NCBI GenBank assembly: GCA_951801675.1
Contig: CATONX010000009.1
Coordinates: 1-64,000, forward strand
Origin: an uncultured Eubacteriales bacterium
Lineage (GTDB): Bacteria > Bacillota > Clostridia > Oscillospirales > Acutalibacteraceae
Reading direction: 5' to 3'
DNA: 64,000 bases
The notes under the pieces are model-generated. The model saw only the letters and a program-made list of their open reading frames with translations, had not been told where the DNA came from and did no database searches. Made by a program: the position numbers and the translations under genes. This document shows, piece after piece, positions 46,440 through 55,134 of this stretch (its first letter is position 1; every line of letters starts with the position of its first letter).

Positions 46440-46970
46440 TTGCTCATGAAAAGGCCTCGTTTCGCGCAGCCCCTTTCATGAAACACAGTGTCCTGATCCT
46501 GCCCTATCAGGCCAAAATGCTCTTTCTTTTGCTCTGCCAAAAGAAAGAGGCGAAAGAAAAGGCGGCGGGAGGGGGGAAAAGACGCTAGGAATGGGGACAC
46601 AAATTTTTCCCCCTTGAAAATCCCCCTCTTGCCGGAGGAGGGTAGGGGGAAAGAGAATAAGTTTATTTGAAAATACAGTTACAGAATCCCGTCAACCGGT
46701 AAAATTGGGTGTGAATATTTTCACACCCACGGCCGAGCGAAAGAAAGGAACACGAAGTCAGCTAGAAATCGAATGGCAGGGACCGGTAAACGCAATCACC
46801 GAACAAAATGAAAAGCTTCCAAACCATATTCAGCCCCAAAGAAGGAATGTCTGGCCGGCCGAATGTGAAAACCAAACAAACAATTGGCCAGACGATGAAA
46901 AGATCAAAAAGGCTTATTTGCTAGCCTTGTGTAACGAGAGTCATCTCATTCAGGTTGCCTTATAGAAAGC
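46440..46970. other. 530-bp intergenic region without a convincing gene
   Basis: The stretch between the CBS/CorC terminator and the leuD terminator holds repeat copy B (46522-46719) and an inverted pair GTCTGGCC/GGCCAGAC (about 46849-46898). An 86-codon open frame at 46705-46965 starts in the repeat and has no family resemblance; I do not call it a gene. Confidence 0.6.
46522..46719 (+). repeat. Dispersed host repeat, copy B (complete)
   Basis: It begins with a hairpin CTCTTTCTTTTG...CAAAAGAAAGAG (46520-46549) and continues through GAAAAGGCGGCGGGAGGGGGG, the TTTTTCCCCCTTGAA block and CCCGTCAACCGGT. It matches copy A over about 185 bp and shows what an uninterrupted copy looks like. Confidence 0.75.
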
Positions 46971-46971
46971 A

Positions 46972-47007
46972 AAAACCGTGCAAGCCCAATTGGGCTTGCA
47001 CGGTTTT
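46972..47007. terminator. Terminator of leuD
   Basis: AAAACCGTGCAAGCCC and GGGCTTGCACGGTTTT form a perfect 16-bp stem with an AATT loop, with A/T runs both sides. Confidence 0.88.
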
Positions 47008-47015
47008 ATTCGTCT

Positions 47016-47510
47016 CTATTTATGCAGCCGGTCGGAAATGGAATTGAGCAGGCCGCCCTTTTCGATGATGTTCTGAATAAAGGGCGGGAAGGGCTCCGCC
47101 TGGAAAGTCTTGCCCGTAGTCAGGTCGGTGATGACGCCAGTGGAAAAGTCCACGCTCAGCTCATCGCCGGCGCTGATCTGCTGCACCGCTTCGTCACATT
47201 CCAGGATAGCAAGGCCGATGTTGATGGCGTTGCGATAGAAGATGCGGGCGAAGCTGGAGGCGATGACGCAGGAAACGCCGGACGCCTTGATGGCGATGGG
47301 GGCGTGTTCCCGAGAGGAGCCGCAGCCGAAGTTCTTCTGGGCTACAATAATGTCGCCTGGTTTCACTTTGGAGACAAAGTTCTTGTCGATGTCCTCCATG
47401 CAGTGAGCCGCCAGCTCTTTGTGGGACGAGGTGTTCAGATACCGGGCGGGGATAATCACGTCGGTATCCACATTGTCGCCGTATTTATGGACAAAGCCTT
47501 GAACCTTCAT
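47016..47510 (-). CDS. leuD: 3-isopropylmalate dehydratase small subunit
   Basis: The 164-residue protein isomerises 2- to 3-isopropylmalate together with LeuC in leucine synthesis. Family features: [20 protein letters not shown] and the swivel-loop [19 protein letters not shown]. It is 15 nt after leuC, ends before a strong terminator and has the usual length. Confidence 0.95.
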   Translation of the reverse strand: MKVQGFVHKYGDNVDTDVIIPARYLNTSSHKELAAHCMEDIDKNFVSKVKPGDIIVAQKNFGCGSSREHAPIAIKASGVSCVIASSFARIFYRNAINIGLAILECDEAVQQISAGDELSVDFSTGVITDLTTGKTFQAEPFPPFIQNIIEKGGLLNSISDRLHK

Positions 47511-47525
47511 ATTGACGCGCCTCCT

Positions 47526-48785
47526 TTATATTTTCGCCGGGTCGGTGATGAAACCGGTCACCGCACTGGCAGCCGCTACCGCCGGGCTGCTTAAGTACAC
47601 TTCCGACTCCACATGGCCCATACGACCCACAAAATTGCGGTTGGTGGTGGAGATGGCGCGCTCGCCTTTGGCGAGAATGCCCATGTGCCCGCCCAGGCAG
47701 GGGCCGCAGGTGGGGGTGGAAACCACCGCGCCGGCCTTGATAAAGTCCTCAATCAGGCCCTCGTGCAGCGCGTCGAGATAAATCTGCTGGGTGCCGGGGA
47801 AGATGATACAGCGCACATCCCTGGCCACTTTGCGGCCCCGCAGAATGTCGGCGGCGGCGCGCAGATCGGTGATGCGGCCGTTGGTGCACGAGCCGATGAC
47901 CGCCTGGTCGATCTTAATCTTGCCCACCTCATCGATGGTGCGGGTGTTTTCCGGCAGGTGAGGGAAGGCGACGGTGGGACGCAGCGTGTTCAGATCAATG
48001 TCCACCACCCGGTCATACTCGGCGTCTGCGTCGGCCTCGTATTTCACCGGGCTGCGCTGGAACCGGTCCTTGCAATAGGCCATGGTTACCTCATCGACCG
48101 GGAAGATGCCGTTTTTGGCGCCCGCCTCAATGGCCATGTTGGCGATGCACAGCCGGTCGTCTATGTTGAGAGCCGCCACACCTTCACCGGTAAACTCCAG
48201 CGACTGGTAGAGTGCCCCATCTACGCCAATCAGGCCGATCAAATGCAAAATCACGTCCTTGCCCGACACATACTCCGGCAAGGTTCCGGTGAGGTTCACC
48301 TTGATGGCGGTAGGAACCTTGAACCAGGCCCGGCCGGTAGCCATGCCCGCGGCCATATCGGTGGAACCGACGCCGGTGGAGAAAGCGCCCAGCGCTCCGT
48401 AAGTGCAGGTGTGGGAATCCGCGCCGATGACCAGGTCACCCGGCCCAACCAGGCCCTTTTCCGGCAGGAGGGCATGCTCAATGCCCATTTCGCCTACGTC
48501 GAAGTAGTTGAGCACGTCGTACTTGCGGGCGAAGGTGCGCACCTTTTTGGTCTGCTCCGCCGCCTTGATGTCCTTGTTCGGAGTAAAGTGGTCCATGACC
48601 AGGGCCACCCGCTCGGTGTCGAAGACACCGGTAGCCCCACAGCGCTCAAACTCATTGATTGCCACCGGTGTGGTAATGTCGTTGCCGAGCACCAGATCCA
48701 GCTTTGCTTCAATCAGCTGGCCGGCCTTCACTTCGTCGAGACCGGCATGCGCCGCCAGGATTTTCTGCGACATGGTCATTCCCAT
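47526..48785 (-). CDS. leuC: 3-isopropylmalate dehydratase large subunit
   Basis: The 419-residue aconitase-family protein carries the 4Fe-4S cluster ligands in GSCTNGR and [12 protein letters not shown], and [20 protein letters not shown]. It is the short archaeal/clostridial type of LeuC. The start at 48785 follows GGGAGGCAG; a second ATG at 48776 is possible. leuA and leuB are not in the window; ilvE at 60.5 kb belongs to the same pathway. Confidence 0.95.
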   Translation of the reverse strand: MGMTMSQKILAAHAGLDEVKAGQLIEAKLDLVLGNDITTPVAINEFERCGATGVFDTERVALVMDHFTPNKDIKAAEQTKKVRTFARKYDVLNYFDVGEMGIEHALLPEKGLVGPGDLVIGADSHTCTYGALGAFSTGVGSTDMAAGMATGRAWFKVPTAIKVNLTGTLPEYVSGKDVILHLIGLIGVDGALYQSLEFTGEGVAALNIDDRLCIANMAIEAGAKNGIFPVDEVTMAYCKDRFQRSPVKYEADADAEYDRVVDIDLNTLRPTVAFPHLPENTRTIDEVGKIKIDQAVIGSCTNGRITDLRAAADILRGRKVARDVRCIIFPGTQQIYLDALHEGLIEDFIKAGAVVSTPTCGPCLGGHMGILAKGERAISTTNRNFVGRMGHVESEVYLSSPAVAAASAVTGFITDPAKI

Positions 48786-48837
48786 AAAATCTGCCTCCCT
48801 TTAAAATGCAGGCATTCCTGCAGCAATATCAATATAC

Positions 48838-48867
48838 AAAAATCCCGAGCATATATGCCCGGGATTT
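48838..48867 (-). terminator. Terminator of the rplU-prp-rpmA operon
   Basis: On the minus strand AAAATCCCGGGCATA pairs with TATGCTCGGGATTTTT, with a G-U pair. It ends 24 nt past the rpmA stop and before leuC. Confidence 0.82.
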
Positions 48868-48890
48868 TCAAATCAAGAAACGAAAAAGAA

Positions 48891-49175
48891 TTACTGCTCC
48901 ACCGCGTAAACGCTGACCTTCTTGCGGTCGCGGCCGAGACGCTCGAACTTGACCTTGCCGTCGACCAGCGCGAACAGCGTGTCGTCCGAACCAATGCCGA
49001 CGTTCGTACCCGGATGGATGTGGGTGCCGCGCTGACGGACCAGAATGTTGCCCGCGAGGACGAACTGGCCGTCCGCACGCTTGGCGCCGAGACGCTTGGA
49101 CTCGGAATCACGGCCGTTCTTGGTGGAACCCATTCCCTTTTTATGTGCAAAAAGCTGAATGTTAATGGTAAGCAT
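48891..49175 (-). CDS. rpmA: Ribosomal protein L27 with cleavable N-terminus
   Basis: The 94-residue L27 starts [20 protein letters not shown]. In Firmicutes the first nine residues, ending after IQLF, are cut off by Prp before the protein can function at the peptidyl-transferase centre. The rest ([20 protein letters not shown]) is standard. The prp gene lies 5 nt upstream. Confidence 0.96.
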   Translation of the reverse strand: MLTINIQLFAHKKGMGSTKNGRDSESKRLGAKRADGQFVLAGNILVRQRGTHIHPGTNVGIGSDDTLFALVDGKVKFERLGRDRKKVSVYAVEQ

Positions 49176-49180
49176 GTGTG

Positions 49181-49495
49181 TTACACCTCCGTAATATCAA
49201 TCGTTAAATAGGCGGGATATTGCTTTTGAAGCTCGCTTAAATGGAGCCTCAGCCCCTCCAGAATTGCCACCGCCGAATCGCAGGCCGACAGGAGGGAAAA
49301 CCGGAAACAAGCGTCAGAAACCTCCGCTTGCGCCGGGGAAGAAAGCACCTCGGTGATGGTATTGGCCGCCATATAAGCGGCGGAGGAAACGGCGGCACAG
49401 ACAATGTCCTCGCCTTCCTGCGCATACCCGGCATGGCCGAGCATCGTAAACCCGCACAGCTTGCCGTCCCGATCGGTAAAACGCACCTTGGTCAT
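49181..49495 (-). CDS. prp: Ribosomal-processing cysteine protease Prp
   Basis: The 104-residue protease (formerly YsxB/DUF464) has the catalytic pair in [20 protein letters not shown] (His21 and Cys33 or so). It removes the N-terminal extension of L27. It sits between rplU and rpmA, the standard Firmicutes order. The same enzyme in staphylococci also processes phage 80alpha head proteins; the prophage scaffold here has a matching motif. Confidence 0.95.
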   Translation of the reverse strand: MTKVRFTDRDGKLCGFTMLGHAGYAQEGEDIVCAAVSSAAYMAANTITEVLSSPAQAEVSDACFRFSLLSACDSAVAILEGLRLHLSELQKQYPAYLTIDITEV

Positions 49496-49501
49496 AAAAA
49501 C

Positions 49502-49813
49502 TTAAGCGTTAATGGCTTCGATCTGCACCTTGGTATAGGGCTGTCTGTGACCCATCTTGCGCTTTTCGCCCTTCTTGGGCTTATAGGTGAAGACGGTGAT
49601 CTTCTTGGACTTGCCGTTCTTGATGACCTTCGCGGAAACGGTCGCACCGTCCACATAAGGGCTGCCGGTCTTGATCCCGTCGTCCGAACCGATGGCGATG
49701 ACCTTAGTGAAGCTGTACTCAGACGCGTCTTCTGCGCCGAGCTTTTCTACGAAGATCTCGTCGCCCACGGAAACCTTGTACTGTTTTCCGCCTGTTTCAA
49801 TGATTGCGTACAT
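49502..49813 (-). CDS. rplU: Ribosomal protein L21
   Basis: The 103-residue protein begins [20 protein letters not shown] and ends [20 protein letters not shown]..., standard for L21, which binds 23S rRNA. It is the first gene of the operon, with an L21 leader upstream. Confidence 0.96.
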   Translation of the reverse strand: MYAIIETGGKQYKVSVGDEIFVEKLGAEDASEYSFTKVIAIGSDDGIKTGSPYVDGATVSAKVIKNGKSKKITVFTYKPKKGEKRKMGHRQPYTKVQIEAINA

Positions 49814-49903
49814 GAAAGGATGGCACCTACTTTACAATAGACTCGCTAGTTCCTAGGCGGGACAGGACGTCCGCTTGTCGTAGCCCGGAATATGCGGCTT
49901 AAC
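49814..49903 (-). promoter_or_regulatory. L21 leader RNA
   Basis: The 90-nt untranslated leader contains TAAGCCGCATATTCCGGGCT and CGACAAGCGGACGTCC, the conserved text of the Firmicutes L21 leader, where L21 is thought to bind its own mRNA. It lies directly between the promoter and rplU. Confidence 0.72.
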
Positions 49904-49904
49904 G

Positions 49905-49933
49905 AGTATAGCACAAACCATGGAAAAAGTCAA
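49905..49933 (-). promoter_or_regulatory. Promoter of rplU-prp-rpmA
   Basis: On the minus strand TTGACT (49933-49928) and TATACT (49910-49905) are 17 bp apart, and transcription would start at the L21 leader. Confidence 0.82.
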
Positions 49934-49945
49934 ACAAAAAGTCGG

Positions 49946-50803
49946 TTAACAAAGGCCGTTTTGCAGCTTGGCGGCCATGAGGGTGTTCTTCATCAGCATG
50001 GCGATGGTCATGGGTCCCACTCCGCCGGGCACGGGCGTGATGCAGCCGGCAACCGGCTCCACCGAAGCAAAGTCCACGTCGCCGCAGAGCTTGCCGTTTT
50101 CGTCCCGGTTCATCCCCACGTCGATCACCGCGGCGCCGGGCTTGACAAAGTCCGCCGTGACGAATTTCGCTTTGCCGATGGCGGCCACCAGAATGTCCGC
50201 CTCCCGGCAGACAGCCGGCAGGTCCTTCGTATGGGAGTGGCAGATGGTGACGGTGGCGTTTTTGTGCATCAGCAGCATGGCCTGGGGTTTGCCCACAATG
50301 TTGCTGCGGCCGATGACCACCGCCCGTTTGCCGTCGATGTCCACATGGGCGGCGTCCAGCAGTTCCATGACGCCTGCAGGGGTACAGGGAAGAAAATGAA
50401 AATCACCGATCATGATGCGCCCCACGTTTTCGGGCAGGAAGGCGTCCACGTCCTTTAACGGAGAGATGGCGTGGATGACCGCCTGTTCGTCCAGGTGCTT
50501 CGGAAGCGGCAGCTGGACCAGGATGCCGTGGATATCCGCACGTTTATTCAGGCCGTCGATGAGGCCAAGCAGATGATCAAGCGTGGTGTCTGCGGGAAGG
50601 GCGTGCTCCTCCGAATAGAATCCAACCGCTGCGCAGGCTTTTTTCTTATTGTTGACGTAGACGCGGGAGGCAGGGTCGTCTCCCACGATGACCACGGCCA
50701 GACCCGGCGTGATCCCCTTTTGTTCCTTCAAAGCCGCTGCCTCCTGGGCGACCCGTTCCTTTACGCTGGCGGAAACCGCCTTGCCGTCGATTATCGTTGC
50801 CAT
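49946..50803 (-). CDS. folD: Methylenetetrahydrofolate dehydrogenase/cyclohydrolase
   Basis: The 285-residue bifunctional enzyme interconverts 5,10-methylene- and 10-formyl-tetrahydrofolate, feeding purine synthesis. Features: [17 protein letters not shown] (catalytic Lys), [10 protein letters not shown], and [18 protein letters not shown] for NADP. The start at 50803 ([18 protein letters not shown]) is the family start; two earlier ATGs lie too close to the ribosome site. Confidence 0.95.
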   Translation of the reverse strand: MATIIDGKAVSASVKERVAQEAAALKEQKGITPGLAVVIVGDDPASRVYVNNKKKACAAVGFYSEEHALPADTTLDHLLGLIDGLNKRADIHGILVQLPLPKHLDEQAVIHAISPLKDVDAFLPENVGRIMIGDFHFLPCTPAGVMELLDAAHVDIDGKRAVVIGRSNIVGKPQAMLLMHKNATVTICHSHTKDLPAVCREADILVAAIGKAKFVTADFVKPGAAVIDVGMNRDENGKLCGDVDFASVEPVAGCITPVPGGVGPMTIAMLMKNTLMAAKLQNGLC

Positions 50804-50897
50804 TGCTCTCATCATCCTTTCCGCCGGGTTTCCCCCGGCCCTGCATTATGTACAGAGAATGGGAAGGAGCGCTCTTTGGCCCCTTCCCAGCATAACC

Positions 50898-52403
50898 TTA
50901 CGATTTTTCTTCGTCCTGCGAGCCGGTGTGTTCGGCTTGTGCATCTGCGTCGCCGGACGCTTCTTGGATGCCGTCGGCATTTTCCTTGTCCTGGGCTTCC
51001 TGCTCACGAAGGAGCCGCTCACATTCGGCGGCCGTTTCCTCGCACTCCGTCCGCTCCGCTTCCAGCGCTTTTTTCTTTTCCAGGTCCTCCTCGGTATCGC
51101 TCAAAGCGGCGATCTCCTCTTCGAGCGCCTTGGCACGGACATGCAGAGAATGGGCCTTCGCTTTTAACGCGGTGCGGTCGGCCTCTTTTTCCTCCTGCGC
51201 TTCCAGTTCCTCGGCTTTCCGGATGCAGTCCTTCGCTTGCTCCTCCAGCTCTGCTGCCTGACGCTCCGCCTCTTCGGCGCTTTCACGGTAATCGTCCTCG
51301 TCGCGGTCTTCCTCTGTTTGGACGGCTTCTGTGTTTTCCGGCTCAGAGGCATCCTCTGCGATTTGAGGAGTACTGCCGTCCTCGTCTTCCTCTTCGGAAA
51401 GGTCCCCGTCTTCCTGGGCAAGGAGACGGTAATGCTCCGCCTGCTCGCGCAGTTCTTTTGCCTGTGCGTTCAGTTCAGTCGCCCGCAGCCGCAGGGACTC
51501 CGGCGACCATTCGTCTAAGCTGCCGAAGACCGGCACATAGTCCGGCTCCAGCGGCTCTTTCTTCTTGATGCGGTGGAGAATCACAAAATGCGCGATCAGC
51601 GCGCCGAGAAAGGCCACTGCCGCCACCACCTGGGATACCCGGATATAGGTGCCGGGGATGTAAAGGCTGTCGGTGCGCAGCCCTTCAATAAAGAAGCGGC
51701 CGAACCCGTACCAAGCGGAGTACAAAAGGAAAATCTCACCTTTGTACTTGCGGTGCTTGCTTAAGAAATGCAGCAGCAAAAACCCTAAGAGGCACCACAG
51801 GGATTCGTAAAGAAAGGTGGGATGCACCGGCTGCGTATAATCCACGAAGATGCCTTCATCCGCCAGAGTGTAAGAATTGGCGTAAAGCCAGGCGGAAATG
51901 CGGTTGCCGGTCATGCCCCAGGGCAGGTCCGTGTTGACCCCGAAGGCCTCCTGATTGATAAAGTTGCCCCAGCGGCCGATGCCCTGACCGATGAGAAAGC
52001 CTAAGGACGCCAAGTCAAAGGCACTGGGAATGTCCACCTTGCGCCACATGGCCATCAGCGCCCCCGCGCCCAAACCAAAGATGAGGCCGCCGTAAATGCC
52101 CAAGCCCCCTGACTTTAGATCGAAAATGGACCAGACGTCGGTAAATTCCTTCATGTTGAAGAGCACATAATAGAGCCGGGCGCCCACGATGCCGGCGATC
52201 ACGCCAACCAAAATCACGTCGATGAGCCGGTCAGGGTTCACATCAAACCGCTTGCAGCTTTTCATCACGTAGAGAACGGCCAGCAGCATGCCCAGCGCTA
52301 TGATGATGCCGTACCAGTACACATGGAAATCGCCAATGGAGAACGCGATGGGGTTGAGGTCAATCTGAAATCCCAGCTTCGGAAATTCAATGGTATTCGT
52401 CAT
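50898..52403 (-). CDS. lgt: Prolipoprotein diacylglyceryl transferase with acidic coiled-coil tail
   Basis: The 501-residue protein has a complete Lgt domain (about 1-285) with seven membrane segments, the signature GRWGNFINQEAFG (about 140-152) and HPTFLYESLW. Lgt adds diacylglyceryl to the Cys of lipoprotein precursors. About 210 extra residues follow, highly Glu/Ala/Lys-rich and predicted coiled coil (AEEAERQAAELEEQAKDCIR), on the cytoplasmic side after the last membrane helix. Usual Lgt proteins end near 270-300, so the extension is notable. Confidence 0.93.
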   Translation of the reverse strand: MTNTIEFPKLGFQIDLNPIAFSIGDFHVYWYGIIIALGMLLAVLYVMKSCKRFDVNPDRLIDVILVGVIAGIVGARLYYVLFNMKEFTDVWSIFDLKSGGLGIYGGLIFGLGAGALMAMWRKVDIPSAFDLASLGFLIGQGIGRWGNFINQEAFGVNTDLPWGMTGNRISAWLYANSYTLADEGIFVDYTQPVHPTFLYESLWCLLGFLLLHFLSKHRKYKGEIFLLYSAWYGFGRFFIEGLRTDSLYIPGTYIRVSQVVAAVAFLGALIAHFVILHRIKKKEPLEPDYVPVFGSLDEWSPESLRLRATELNAQAKELREQAEHYRLLAQEDGDLSEEEDEDGSTPQIAEDASEPENTEAVQTEEDRDEDDYRESAEEAERQAAELEEQAKDCIRKAEELEAQEEKEADRTALKAKAHSLHVRAKALEEEIAALSDTEEDLEKKKALEAERTECEETAAECERLLREQEAQDKENADGIQEASGDADAQAEHTGSQDEEKS

Positions 52404-52469
52404 TCGCGTAGGTCCTCCTGTGTGTTATGTAGGCCGGGCGGAGAGCCCGGCAAAGTCCTTGGCTTACGT

Positions 52470-53738
52470 TTAAGCGGGAAGAATGGTGGAAAGAGCGCTG
52501 CGCTCCGGGCGCAGGCTTTCCTTCAAAAGCCCCTGCACCTGCTCGCAGGTCACGCGGCTCAAAACCTCCGCCGTGTCAAAGAGCCCCCGGCCGGTAAAGT
52601 GAGCGGAGGACAGATTGTTGGCGATGCCCTCTACACTGTCGAAGGCCATGACCGACAAACCGTACCGTTCCCGGCGGACCCGCTCGAAGGCATCCTTGTC
52701 AATGCCGTCCTTCTTGAGCCGCTCGATTTCCGCTTTGACGGCCTGTGCCACCGCCTCGGGATCCTTCGACTCCCCGGCGAACATGGCCGAGACATATCCT
52801 CGGCCCTCAAAGAGCTCGGTGCCGAAGCTTTCGTTGATGAGCTGCTCGTCCAGAAGCCTGCGGTAGAGAGGAGAGGTTTTGCCGGCAATCAACTCCAAAA
52901 GAAGCTCCCATTCCACCAAGGTTTGGGTATCCATTCCCTCCGCCTTGGGCGTTTCCTTGTAGCCGAACATGAAAAGAGGCACGGAAACCGACAGCTTTTG
53001 CTCTACATGATCTTTTACGATTCCCTCCGGCTCCTCCTCAAAGGAACGCTCGATGACCGCGTCCGCAGAAGGCGTGAGTACCCTGTCGGCAATGGCGAGG
53101 ACCTCTTTCGGATCCACCTTGCCCGCCACAGCCAGCACCATGTTGTTGAGGTTATAGAAGGTGTGGTAGCACTTATAAAGAAGGTCCGCGTCGATCTTGG
53201 CGATGGACTCTACGGTACCCGCAATGTCGATGCGCACCGGATGGGTGTGGTACAGGGCGGTCAGAAGGTTAAACATGACCCGCCAGTTGGGCTCGTCGTC
53301 ATACATGCGGATTTCCTGGCCGATGATGCCCTGCTCTTTGTCCACCGTTTCCTTGGTAAAGTAAGGGGACTGGACGAAATCCAGCAGGATTTCCAGAGAC
53401 GCGCCGAAATTCTCCGTGCAGGAGAAAAGGTAACAGGTCCGGTCAAAGGAGGTAAAAGCGTTTGCGTTGGCGCCGGTGCGTGCATAGCGGGCAAAGGCGT
53501 CCTCATCCTGGCTTTCAAAGAGCTTGTGCTCGAGAAAATGGGCAATGCCCTCGGGCACCACCGTCCATTCCTGTTCGCCTTTGAGGCGGAAACGGGTGTC
53601 GATGGAGCCGTAGCGGGTGCCGAAGATGGCGTAGGCCGACTGGTACCCTTCCTTGGGGTATACCAGGATTTTCAGCCCCGACGGATGGTCGTACTCGTAA
53701 TAGCTTTCGTCCAGCAGGGCGCTTTTTACCACGTTCAC
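52470..53738 (-). CDS. M16 family metallopeptidase, active subunit (YmfH-like)
   Basis: The 422-residue protein has the inverted zinc motif HFLEH (His67, Glu70, His71) in GIAHFLEHKLFE, with further family text YFTKETVDKEQGIIGQEIRM. Together with the next gene it matches the YmfH/YmfF pair of Bacillus. It overlaps the partner by 4 nt. The substrate is unknown. Confidence 0.9.
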   Translation of the reverse strand: MNVVKSALLDESYYEYDHPSGLKILVYPKEGYQSAYAIFGTRYGSIDTRFRLKGEQEWTVVPEGIAHFLEHKLFESQDEDAFARYARTGANANAFTSFDRTCYLFSCTENFGASLEILLDFVQSPYFTKETVDKEQGIIGQEIRMYDDEPNWRVMFNLLTALYHTHPVRIDIAGTVESIAKIDADLLYKCYHTFYNLNNMVLAVAGKVDPKEVLAIADRVLTPSADAVIERSFEEEPEGIVKDHVEQKLSVSVPLFMFGYKETPKAEGMDTQTLVEWELLLELIAGKTSPLYRRLLDEQLINESFGTELFEGRGYVSAMFAGESKDPEAVAQAVKAEIERLKKDGIDKDAFERVRRERYGLSVMAFDSVEGIANNLSSAHFTGRGLFDTAEVLSRVTCEQVQGLLKESLRPERSALSTILPA

Positions 53739-55012
53739 TGTCCATCCTCCTCTCCGGTCAGCAGGTAAATGGTATCCAGAGTCAGCCGCTTTGCCGCGGC
53801 GACCACTTCTTCCCGTGTAACCTTGCCGGCTGCGTCGGCGCTTTCTTCCGGGGTCACAAGGGTATCGTCAAAATACTGGTTTTCGTACCAGGTGGCGATG
53901 CCGGTCACCCGGTCGGACACGGTGCAAAACGAGTTCTGGATGCTCATGACGGTGGCGGACAGCTCTTCATCGGTAAAGTCCCCCGCCTGGACCGCCTCAA
54001 TCTGACGGAGAATTTCCGCCTTGGCCTTCTCAAAGTTCTCCTGCTCGATGCCGGACTCCACCAGCATAATTCCCTTGTGCCGGTCAAACCGGGCCGAGCA
54101 ATAGTAGCACAGATGGAGCTTTTCCCGCACGTTTAGGAAAAACTTCGAATGAGCCGTTCCTCCCAGGAGAGCCACCATCATCCGGGTAGCCATCACCGCC
54201 GGGTCCGGCTCAGCCGTGCCTGTGCGAAAGCCCATCACCAGCTTTGCCTGATTGACAGGCAGCCGGTCGGTGACTTCCTTGACCTTCTGGGCCTTGTCAA
54301 TCACATGGGTCTGACAGGAGACCGGCTGGGTGCGTCCACAAGCCTTGAAGGCTTCCTCCAGCGTCCCGTCCGACTCCATTCCCAAAAAGGAAAGGCAGAC
54401 TCGGGCGGTCTTCAGAAGGGTTTTCCAGGCGGCGGTCACGTCGGCGGGCGAAAGGGCGGTCACCGTTTGCACGGTGCCGTACTTATTGATCCCGTACCCT
54501 TCCGATTCGCACATAATCTGCTCGCACCGGTTTCTCGCATAGGTGCGCTTGTCGTTTTGTTCGGCTTCGATGAGCTCCGTTAAGCAGCGTTTTTCCTGCT
54601 CAATGGAGGACGCGGGAAAGCAGCCGTCCTCCAAAACCGGGTCAAACAGCAGCGCACGCAGAAGGGACATGCATTCCCGGCTCAACGGTTCGTTGTCAGG
54701 GGTATATTCGTCGCCAATGGCGAACACGGAAATGGTCAGCACCTGGCTTTCCCCGAGGCGCTCCACCGACCCGAACAGCTTTGCGCCGTAAAGAGAGGCA
54801 AGGCGCTCGTTTAAAAGGGTAACGTTGGGATATTCCCGGCAGGAATGGCTTAAAAGATAGGGCAGAATCGCCATGGCGGCCGCAGACTCCGCATGCAGCG
54901 GAACATAAAAGGATACGGCCGCCCGCTTGGTTTTAAAGCGGGAATCCGGCAGGGACAAGAGCTTCACGCCGTCATCCACCGACGGCACGGTTTTCCATAC
55001 AGGCACACGCAC
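53735..55012 (-). CDS. M16 peptidase-like protein lacking zinc motif (YmfF-like)
   Basis: The 425-residue protein has the M16 fold (VSFYVPLHAESAAAMAILPY, CYYCSARFDRHKGIMLVESG) but at the motif position it reads PYLLSHSCREYP, without HxxEH. It would be the non-catalytic half that completes the chamber with the active partner. The pair is conserved in Firmicutes. Confidence 0.88.
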   Translation of the reverse strand: MRVPVWKTVPSVDDGVKLLSLPDSRFKTKRAAVSFYVPLHAESAAAMAILPYLLSHSCREYPNVTLLNERLASLYGAKLFGSVERLGESQVLTISVFAIGDEYTPDNEPLSRECMSLLRALLFDPVLEDGCFPASSIEQEKRCLTELIEAEQNDKRTYARNRCEQIMCESEGYGINKYGTVQTVTALSPADVTAAWKTLLKTARVCLSFLGMESDGTLEEAFKACGRTQPVSCQTHVIDKAQKVKEVTDRLPVNQAKLVMGFRTGTAEPDPAVMATRMMVALLGGTAHSKFFLNVREKLHLCYYCSARFDRHKGIMLVESGIEQENFEKAKAEILRQIEAVQAGDFTDEELSATVMSIQNSFCTVSDRVTGIATWYENQYFDDTLVTPEESADAAGKVTREEVVAAAKRLTLDTIYLLTGEEDGQ

Positions 55013-55068
55013 ACCACCTTAATCAAAATGATCGGTCCCTCGCCCCAGGGCGTAGCCGCCCCACGGCA

Positions 55069-55123
55069 GATGAGCATAACAACACGATGCCGTTCTTTGG
55101 CAATCCTTGTTATTATGCTCATC
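55069..55123. terminator. Inverted repeat between purL and the M16 pair
   Basis: GATGAGCATAA (55069-55079) pairs with TTATGCTCATC (55113-55123), and CAA with TTG inside. It lies just past the purL stop. There is no long U-run, so it may be a weak terminator or mRNA-stabilising hairpin. Confidence 0.5.
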
Positions 55124-55134
55124 CTTATCGGCCT

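Noticed and set aside
44714-46600. Long open frame of 628 codons on the minus strand opposite the CBS/CorC gene
   Set aside because: It is His/Val/Leu/Gly-rich, matches nothing, and mirrors a strong coding gene with high third-position G+C. It is an antisense shadow.
46705-46965. 86-codon frame on the plus strand before leuD
   Set aside because: It starts inside the dispersed repeat, has no ribosome site and its text is low in hydrophobic residues; not supported.
47613-49211. Open frame of 532 codons on the plus strand across leuC and rpmA
   Set aside because: It spans two well-identified genes on the other strand, including their intergenic terminator, and has no family text.
55069-55123. 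Inverted repeat considered as a purine riboswitch or strong terminator for purL
   Set aside because: It lies downstream of purL, is too short for the riboswitch fold and has no U-run; kept only as a weak hairpin.
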